Source: Ideonella alba
GTDB taxonomy: Bacteria; Pseudomonadota; Gammaproteobacteria; Burkholderiales; Burkholderiaceae_C
DNA: 64,000 nt
NCBI RefSeq assembly: GCF_018069875.1
Contig: NZ_JAGQDF010000012.1
Coordinates: forward strand, 124,001-188,000
Direction: 5' to 3'
Positions 58,663-64,000 of this stretch are shown piece after piece (within the stretch, counting starts at the first letter, position 1; each line of letters opens with the position of its first letter). The position numbers and the translations under genes were made by a program. The notes under the pieces are model-generated. The model had not been told where the DNA came from. It was given only the letters and a program-made list of their open reading frames with translations, and did no database searches.

Positions 58663-60399
58663 ATGTCGCTGTTCGCGCTGCGGTTCCATTCCTGGCTGCG
58701 CTGTGGCGTGGTCGCGGCCCTGGTGCTGGCGGGTGCCGTTCCCGCCCGGGCCGACACCGCGCCCACCGGTCTGGCCCCGCTGCCGGCGCTGCCGCCGGTC
58801 ATGGCCTGCGCAGACCTGGCCGCGCTGCGGCTGGACGGCGTGACCGACGGCGCCGTCGAGATCAGCGCCGCCACCGTGGTGGTGGCTGGCGCAGCGCCGT
58901 ACTGCGAGGTGCGCGGCCGCATCGCGCCGGCCATCGGCTTTGTGCTGCGCCTGCCCACCCAGGGCTGGACGCAGCGCTATGTGCAGACCGGCTGCGGCGG
59001 CCTGTGCGGCTCGGCCCGCATCGACCCCGGCCAGGGCGCCGACTGCGTCCCGGTGCGCGATGGCAATGTGGCCATCGCCACCACCGACATGGGCCACCAG
59101 GGCAGCGGCACGCCGGCCGGCGCCTGGGCAGCAGGCCAGCCGCAGGCGCAGATCGATTTTGCCTATCGCGGCGTGCACGCCACCGCGCAGCTCGCCCAGG
59201 CGCTGGTGGCGCGCTTCTACGGCCAGCCGGCGCGCCACCGCTACTTCATCGGCTGCTCCGATGGCGGGCGCGAGGCGCTGATGGAGGCGCAGCGCTACCC
59301 GCAGGACTTTGATGGCATCGTGGCCGGCGCGCCGGCGCTCAACATGGTGGTGCAGAACAGCTTCCACCACGCCTGGAACGTGCGCGCCAACCGCGACGCC
59401 AGCGGCCGCTACCGCCTGCTGGCCGGCCAGCTGCCGATGCTGCACGCCGCGGTGCTGGACGCCTGCGATGGGCTGGACGGCCTGGTCGATGGCCTGATCG
59501 AGGACCCGCGGCGCTGCCCCTTCGAGCCCCGCCGCCTGCTCTGCCGTGACGGCCAGGACCCGGCCCATTGCCTGAGCCCCGAAGCGGTGGCCGCGGTGCA
59601 GGCGCTGCACGATGGCGCGCGTGATGACCAGGGCCGCTACCTGGAAGTCCCCGGCGCCCATCCCTGGGGCTCGGAGCGGCTGTGGACACTGTTCGTCCCG
59701 CCCACGCCGCAGGCCGCGTTCAACTTCAGCGAGCAGATCGCCGCCGCGCCCTTCGTGCGCTACCTGGCCCACTTCAACCAGGCGCTGCCCGCCTGGACGG
59801 TGGACGAGCTGCGCTTCACCGCCGAGGCCTTCTGGCAGACGGTGCAGACCTCCGTCTACCTGTCGGCGATGGACCCCGACCTGAGCCGCTTCCAGGCGCG
59901 CGGCGGCAAGCTGCTGCTGTGGCATGGCTGGAGCGACGAGCACATCGCGGCCACCAACACCATTGCCTACGCACAGGCGCTGCGGCAACAGATGGGCGCG
60001 GCCGCCGCCGATGCCTTCACCCGGCTGTATCTGCTGCCCGGCGTGGGCCATTGCGGCGGTGGCGACGGCCCGGACCAGGTGGACCTGCTGACGCCGGTGA
60101 TGGTCTGGGTAGAGACCGGGCTGGCGCCCCAGGCCCTGATGACCGCTCAGGTGGCCAGCGGCGTGACCACGCGCACCCGTCCGGTGTATCCGTACCCGCT
60201 GGTGGCGCGTTTCCAGGGCGGCGATCCCACGCTGGCAGCGAACTTCGCGCCGGTCGACCCGGGCCCGGAAGAGCCCACCCCCGATTGGCTGGGCGCGCCG
60301 CTGTTCGCCAGCGGATACCAGGCGCAGTGCCAGGCCCGCGACGGTCGCCTGGTCTGCGACCCGCCCGGCCTGCCCTTCGGCACACCCGCGCCACGCTGA
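58663..60399 (+). CDS. Tannase/feruloyl esterase family hydrolase
   Basis: This encodes 578 residues with a signal peptide ending near PARAD-TAP. The family CS-D-HC motif is intact: Cys198-Ser199 (GCSDGG), Asp425 (GWSDEH) and His463-Cys464 (GHCGGG). The Cys pair joins the triad by a disulfide, as in fungal tannase and feruloyl esterase B. A lid region of about 200 residues separates Ser and Asp. It would hydrolyse galloyl, feruloyl or caffeoyl esters in the periplasm or outside. A gallate dioxygenase immediately downstream favours galloyl esters. Confidence 0.88.
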   Translation: MSLFALRFHSWLRCGVVAALVLAGAVPARADTAPTGLAPLPALPPVMACADLAALRLDGVTDGAVEISAATVVVAGAAPYCEVRGRIAPAIGFVLRLPTQGWTQRYVQTGCGGLCGSARIDPGQGADCVPVRDGNVAIATTDMGHQGSGTPAGAWAAGQPQAQIDFAYRGVHATAQLAQALVARFYGQPARHRYFIGCSDGGREALMEAQRYPQDFDGIVAGAPALNMVVQNSFHHAWNVRANRDASGRYRLLAGQLPMLHAAVLDACDGLDGLVDGLIEDPRRCPFEPRRLLCRDGQDPAHCLSPEAVAAVQALHDGARDDQGRYLEVPGAHPWGSERLWTLFVPPTPQAAFNFSEQIAAAPFVRYLAHFNQALPAWTVDELRFTAEAFWQTVQTSVYLSAMDPDLSRFQARGGKLLLWHGWSDEHIAATNTIAYAQALRQQMGAAAADAFTRLYLLPGVGHCGGGDGPDQVDLLTPVMVWVETGLAPQALMTAQVASGVTTRTRPVYPYPLVARFQGGDPTLAANFAPVDPGPEEPTPDWLGAPLFASGYQAQCQARDGRLVCDPPGLPFGTPAPR

Positions 60400-60430
60400 A
60401 CTTCACCCCTCATTGCACAGGACACCCCCC

Positions 60431-61711
60431 ATGGCTCGCATCATTGGCGGCATCGGCGCCTCGCACTCTCCCACCATCGGCTACGCCAAGGACACCGGCA
60501 AGCAGCAGGACCCGGCCTGGAAGCCGATCTTTGACGGCTTTGACGCGATCCGCGGCTGGGTGAAGGCGCAGCAGATCGACGTGATCTTCGTGATCTACAA
60601 CGACCACATCACCTCGTTCTTCTTCGACCACTACTCGGCCTTTGCGCTGGGCATCGATGACCGCTATGTGGCGGCCGACGAGGGCGGCGGCCCGCGCGAG
60701 GTGGCGCCGGCGATCGGCCACCTGGGGCTGGCGCGGCACATCGCGATGTCGCTGGTGGCCGACGAGTTCGACATGTCCTTCTTCCAGGGCAAGCCGGTCG
60801 ACCACGGGCTGCTGTCACCGCTGTCGATGCTGGCCGACGCGCAGGGCCCCTGGCCCGGCCAGGTGGTGCCGCTGCAGGTGGGTGTGCTGCAGCTGCCCAT
60901 CCCCAGCGCCCGGCGCATGTGGAAGCTGGGCCAGACGCTTCGCCAGGCCGTGGAGAGCTACCCCGAGGACCTGCGCGTGGCGGTGATGGCCACTGGCGGC
61001 CTGTCGCACCAGGTGCATGGCGAGCGCGCGGGCTTCCTCAACGAGGCCTGGGACAGCGAGTTCCTGGACCTGCTGGAGCACTCGCCCGACACACTGGTGA
61101 ACATGCGCATCGCCGAGTACGCCGCCAAGGGCGGCATGGAGGGCGCCGAGGTCATCATGTGGCTGATCATGCGCGGCGCGCTGTCCGAGCAGGTGCGCCT
61201 GGTGCACAAGCAGACCTACGCCCCGTCGGTGACCAACATCTGCACCCTGGTCTTCGAGGACCTGGGCGCTGAGCCCGACCCCGCGGCGGTGGCCGCCTAC
61301 CGCGCCCACATCGGCCATGAACTGGACGGCGCCGGTGCCTTGCCCGGCACCTACCCCTTCACCCACGAGCGCAGCCACGCCAACCTGCGCCTCAACAGCT
61401 TCCTGCACGAGCTGGTGAAGCCGGCGCACCGCGCGCGCTTCCTCAGCGACTTCGACGCCCTGGCCGCCGAGCACGGCCTGAGCGCCGAGGAGCAGGCGCT
61501 GATCCGCGAGCGCCGCTGGATCGAGATGGTCCGCCGCGGCGTCAGCTTCTTCGTGCTGGAGAAGATGGCCGCGGTGCTGGGCGTGCCCAACCCCGCGGTC
61601 TACGCGGCCTTCCGTGGCGAAACGCTGGAGCAGTTCCTGGCCACCCGCAAGGTGCCGATGACCTATTCGGTGGCGGGCGGTGACAAGGTGCGGGCGATGG
61701 CGAAGCGATGA
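60431..61711 (+). CDS. Gallate dioxygenase (LigB-LigA fused extradiol dioxygenase)
   Basis: This encodes 426 residues, the length of GalA/DesB. The LigB-type catalytic part (about 1-280) holds His12 (ASHSPTIG) and His59 (YNDHITSF), with a Glu ligand in the GGMEGAEVIMW segment and the acid-base His193 in GLSHQ. A LigA-like helical domain follows (about 300-410, VRRGVSFFVLEKMAAVLGVPNPAVYAAFRGETLEQFLATRKVP). It cleaves gallate to 4-oxalomesaconate. It lies 31 bases after the tannase. A single-chain protocatechuate 4,5-dioxygenase is a less likely alternative. Confidence 0.88.
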   Translation: MARIIGGIGASHSPTIGYAKDTGKQQDPAWKPIFDGFDAIRGWVKAQQIDVIFVIYNDHITSFFFDHYSAFALGIDDRYVAADEGGGPREVAPAIGHLGLARHIAMSLVADEFDMSFFQGKPVDHGLLSPLSMLADAQGPWPGQVVPLQVGVLQLPIPSARRMWKLGQTLRQAVESYPEDLRVAVMATGGLSHQVHGERAGFLNEAWDSEFLDLLEHSPDTLVNMRIAEYAAKGGMEGAEVIMWLIMRGALSEQVRLVHKQTYAPSVTNICTLVFEDLGAEPDPAAVAAYRAHIGHELDGAGALPGTYPFTHERSHANLRLNSFLHELVKPAHRARFLSDFDALAAEHGLSAEEQALIRERRWIEMVRRGVSFFVLEKMAAVLGVPNPAVYAAFRGETLEQFLATRKVPMTYSVAGGDKVRAMAKR

Positions 61712-61716
61712 AGGAC

Positions 61717-61750
61717 AGGGCTCTGCCCTAGTCGGACGCTGGTCTGACTA
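61717..61750. repeat. Two small inverted repeats after the gallate dioxygenase gene
   Basis: AGGGC-TCT-GCCCT (61717-61729) is a perfect 5-bp hairpin. Beginning at its end, TAGTCgGAC and GTCtGACTA form a second stem with one mismatch (61729-61750). They precede the long palindrome at 61791 and may add to termination of the operon. No T-run follows. Confidence 0.5.
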
Positions 61751-61790
61751 CTTCGGTGTGGCGCGGCGGGCGAGGGGGAGTTCGCTTGTC

Positions 61791-61821
61791 CTCATGCCAG
61801 GGCCTCTGGCCCTGGCATGAG
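61791..61821. terminator. 31-bp perfect palindrome between convergent genes, candidate bidirectional terminator
   Basis: A 14-bp perfect stem (CTCATGCCAGGGCC and its complement) with a TCT loop lies between the gallate dioxygenase gene and the convergent aminotransferase gene. The position suits a shared terminator for both. Neither side has a real T-run, so it may act as an RNA-stabilising or Rho-assisted element. Confidence 0.6.
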
Positions 61822-61896
61822 AGAGACCCCTTTCGCCCACCTCGCCTCAACCACCTCCGCGGGCAATGGCTGCCATGGGCAGGAAGCCGCCGGGGG

Positions 61897-63261
61897 TCAC
61901 TCCACCTCGTTGAAGGTCTCGCCCAATGCGTTGACCAGGCTGTCGATCTGCGCCGGCGTGCTGATGAAGGGCGGGGCGAGCTGGATGGTGTCGCCGCCGT
62001 AGCGCACGTAGAAGCCCCTCTTCATCATGCGCATCGCCACCTGGTAGGGGCGCTTGGCGGGCTCGCCGGGCGCGCTGGCCACGGTGATGCCGGCGGCCAG
62101 CCCGAAGTTGCGGATGTCGGCCACGTGCTTTGCGCCCTTGAGGCTGTGCACCGTGCGCTCGAAGTGCGGCGCCAAAGCGCGCACGCGGCCGGGGCCGTCC
62201 TCGCGGGCCAGCAGGTCCATCGCGGCCACGCCGGCGGCGCAGGCCACCGGGTGGGCCGAGTAGGTGTAGCCGTGCGGGAACTCCAGCATGTAGTCGGGGC
62301 CGCCCGCCTGCATGAAGGTGTCGTAGATCTCGGTCTTGGCGATCACCGCGCCCAGCGGCTGCACGCCATTGGTCACCTGCTTGGCGATGTTGATGATGTC
62401 GGGCGTGACACCGAAGGCCTCGGCGCCGGTCCAGGCGCCGGCGCGGCCGAAGCCGGTGATGACCTCGTCGAAGATCAGCAGGATGTTGTGGGCGGTGCAG
62501 ATCTCGCGCAGGCGCTGCAGGTAGCCCTGCGGCGGGATGATCACGCCGGCCGAACCGGCAAAGGGCTCGACGATCACCGCGGCGATGTTGCTGGCGTCGT
62601 GCAGCGCGATCAGGTTCAGCAGCTCATCGGCCAGCGCCACGCCGTGCGGGCCCTCGGCCGGCGGCTGGCCGGCGAAGAAGCTGCCGGCGGGCGGCTGGGT
62701 GTGGGGCAGGTGGTCGGCCTCGACGCCCTGGCCAAAGGTCTTGCGGTTGGCCACCAGGCCGCCCACCGAGATGCCGCCGAAGTTCACGCCGTGGTAGCCC
62801 TTGATGCGGCCGATCAGCCGCGTCTTGCTGGCCTGGCCCTTGGCACGCCAGTAGGCGCGCGCCATCTTCAGCGAGGTGTCGGCCGACTCCGAGCCCGAGC
62901 CGGTGAAGAACACCCGGTTCAGGCCGGCGGGCATGCGCTCGACGATGCGGTTGGCCAGCTCGAAAGACAGCGGATGCCCGAACTGGAACGCGGGCGAGTA
63001 GTCCAGCGTGCTCACCTGGCGCGCCACGGCCTCGGCGATCTCGCGCCGCGCATGGCCCAGGCCGCAGCACCACAGGCCCGAGAGGCCGTCGAACAGCTTC
63101 GTGCCGTCGGCCATCGTGTAGTGCACGCCCTCGGCCGAGGTGATCAGGCGCGGATTCGCCTTGAAGTCGCGGTTGCCGGTGAAGGGCATCCAGTGCGCGT
63201 CCATCCAGCCGGCGTCGGTGGAGGCGGGGTGGGTGGTGGTCCAGATCTCGGGGGCGTTCAT
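61897..63261 (-). CDS. Omega-amino acid:pyruvate aminotransferase (class III)
   Basis: This encodes 454 residues, PLP-dependent fold type I class III. The PLP lysine is Lys294 in NIAKQVTNG, with LLIFDEVITGFGR upstream and the FFTGSGSESADTSLKMARAYW phosphate-binding segment. The HWMPFTGNRDFKANPRL start and GYTYSAHPVACAAG segment match beta-alanine/omega-amino acid:pyruvate transaminases. It would transfer amino groups from beta-alanine or amines to pyruvate. It is divergent from a LysR gene and convergent with the gallate operon, so it is probably a separate function. Confidence 0.9.
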   Translation of the reverse strand: MNAPEIWTTTHPASTDAGWMDAHWMPFTGNRDFKANPRLITSAEGVHYTMADGTKLFDGLSGLWCCGLGHARREIAEAVARQVSTLDYSPAFQFGHPLSFELANRIVERMPAGLNRVFFTGSGSESADTSLKMARAYWRAKGQASKTRLIGRIKGYHGVNFGGISVGGLVANRKTFGQGVEADHLPHTQPPAGSFFAGQPPAEGPHGVALADELLNLIALHDASNIAAVIVEPFAGSAGVIIPPQGYLQRLREICTAHNILLIFDEVITGFGRAGAWTGAEAFGVTPDIINIAKQVTNGVQPLGAVIAKTEIYDTFMQAGGPDYMLEFPHGYTYSAHPVACAAGVAAMDLLAREDGPGRVRALAPHFERTVHSLKGAKHVADIRNFGLAAGITVASAPGEPAKRPYQVAMRMMKRGFYVRYGGDTIQLAPPFISTPAQIDSLVNALGETFNEVE

Positions 63262-63308
63262 CGGCGGCTCTCCTGGGGGCGCAAGAGCGTGGATGGTGCC
63301 TCAGAACT

Positions 63309-63327
63309 CGCTTGAATAGAATGAGCG
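63309..63327. promoter_or_regulatory. Candidate LysR box between the aminotransferase and LysR genes
   Basis: CGCT-N11-AGCG is a short inverted repeat of the T-N11-A type in the 91-bp gap between the divergent genes. The arms are only 4 bp, so the call rests on position and spacing. Confidence 0.42.
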
Positions 63328-63352
63328 TCTCTGCGCAGTCACTTGACGATCC

Positions 63353-64000
63353 ATGCAACTGAACGAGGCCCCGCTGCCCGGCCAGATCGGTGACGCCGAC
63401 CTGCGCCTGCTGCGCGTGTTCAAGGCGGTGGCCGATTGCGGCGGCCTGGCGGCGGCCGAGCGCGAGCTGGGCATTGCGCTGTCCACCATCAGCCGCCACC
63501 TGAAGGACCTGGAGCAGCGCCTGGGCCTGACGCTGGCCCGCCGCGGCCGCGCCGGCTTTGCGCTCACCCCCGAGGGCGAGCAGCTGCACGCCGCCGCCAC
63601 CCAGCTGCTGGGCGCCACCGATGCCTTCCGTGGCCAGCTGCACGAGATCCACCGCCGCCTGGCCGGCGACCTGCACCTGGCGGTGTTCGAGAAGACCGCC
63701 AGCAACCCCGACGCGCGCATCGCCGAGGCGGTGGCGGCCTTCCAGGCGCGCGCGCCACAGGCCACGCTGCACATGCACGTGGGCACGATCGCGATGATCG
63801 AGCGCGGCGTGATCGACGGCAGCTTCCAACTGGGCATCGTGCCCGAACACCGCCGCTCGGAGAGCCTGGACTACACGCCGCTGTTCGGCGAGACCATGTA
63901 CCTCTACGCGGGCCGCGGTCACCCGTGGTTCGCCCCGCAGCGCAAGCCACCATCGTGGGACGCGCTGCGCCGCGAGGCGCTGGTGGGCCTGGGCTACCAG
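63353..64000 (+). CDS. LysR-family transcriptional regulator, 3' end outside the window
   Basis: The frame is open from the ATG at 63353 to the right edge, 216 residues. The HTH covers about 15-75 (LRLLRVFKAVADCGGLAAAERELGIALSTISRHLKDLEQRLGL) and is followed by the first half of the inducer domain (GDLHLAVFEKTASNPDARI, FQLGIVPEH). The C-terminal part is missing. It is divergent from the omega-aminotransferase gene, which it probably regulates. Confidence 0.82.
   Translation, partial: MQLNEAPLPGQIGDADLRLLRVFKAVADCGGLAAAERELGIALSTISRHLKDLEQRLGLTLARRGRAGFALTPEGEQLHAAATQLLGATDAFRGQLHEIHRRLAGDLHLAVFEKTASNPDARIAEAVAAFQARAPQATLHMHVGTIAMIERGVIDGSFQLGIVPEHRRSESLDYTPLFGETMYLYAGRGHPWFAPQRKPPSWDALRREALVGLGYQ

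Noticed and set aside
1-64000. CRISPR arrays, tRNA or rRNA genes, insertion sequences, integrases and prophage genes
   Set aside because: No direct-repeat array, cloverleaf-like or rRNA-like stretch, transposase or integrase motif was seen in reading both strands.

Overview
This is about 64 kb of very GC-rich DNA that is densely packed with genes. Operons are long, with many ATGA, TGATG and GTGA overlaps. Several features suggest a betaproteobacterium of the order Burkholderiales, probably near the Rubrivivax/Leptothrix/Roseateles group: the general (OmpC-like) porin, tripartite TRAP transporters, the NasR-type nitrate regulator, a fused NasA-flavoreductase and the overall codon use. That placement is an inference. 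I found no rRNA, tRNA, CRISPR array, insertion sequence, integrase or phage gene.

Layout. (1) 1-2.35 kb: four small secreted proteins of unknown function, two of them tandem paralogues. (2) 2.4-5.4 kb: ornithine cyclodeaminase with a divergent Lrp-type regulator, then a hotdog thioesterase and a fructosamine-kinase-like protein. (3) 5.4-16.7 kb, minus strand: a complete assimilatory nitrate operon. It has a regulator with NIT and ANTAR domains, a leader with a terminator hairpin, an ABC nitrate importer (binding protein, permease, ATPase), NirB, NirD, and a nitrate reductase fused to a CysJ-like flavoreductase. (4) 16.8-24.8 kb: a NodD/FdeR-like LysR regulator divergent from an eight-gene operon. 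The operon encodes an alpha/beta hydrolase, an extradiol dioxygenase, an FAD monooxygenase, a cyclase-family hydrolase, an FAH-family protein, a SnoaL-like protein and a C-glycoside deglycosidase-like alpha/beta pair. (5) 24.8-44.7 kb: a LacI regulator divergent from a long operon. It holds a TonB receptor, eight TIM-barrel sugar isomerase or deglycosidase-type proteins (including XylA), two more DUF6379-like beta subunits, two Gfo/Idh/MocA oxidoreductases, a GMC oxidoreductase, a second SnoaL-like protein and two MFS transporters. (6) 44.7-64 kb: a TPR protein, then genes for quinate/shikimate- and gallate-type aromatic acids. These are IclR and TetR regulators, a porin, two TRAP systems, a shikimate dehydrogenase, a split QuiC-like dehydroshikimate dehydratase, a tannase/feruloyl esterase, a gallate dioxygenase, an omega-aminotransferase and a truncated LysR gene.

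How the genes may work together. Regions 4 and 5 look like one catabolic island for C-glycosylated plant phenolics such as flavone C-glucosides. Uptake would go through the TonB receptor and MFS transporters. The sugar would be oxidised at C3 by the GMC and/or Gfo/Idh/MocA enzymes. The C-C glycosidic bond would be cut by up to three metal-dependent alpha/beta deglycosidase pairs. The keto-sugar would be processed by the array of sugar isomerases. The freed flavonoid would be hydroxylated and ring-cleaved by the LysR-controlled operon. Region 6 would take the shikimate, quinate and gallate parts of the same plant material to ring cleavage. The family assignments are fairly secure; the substrates are inferred.
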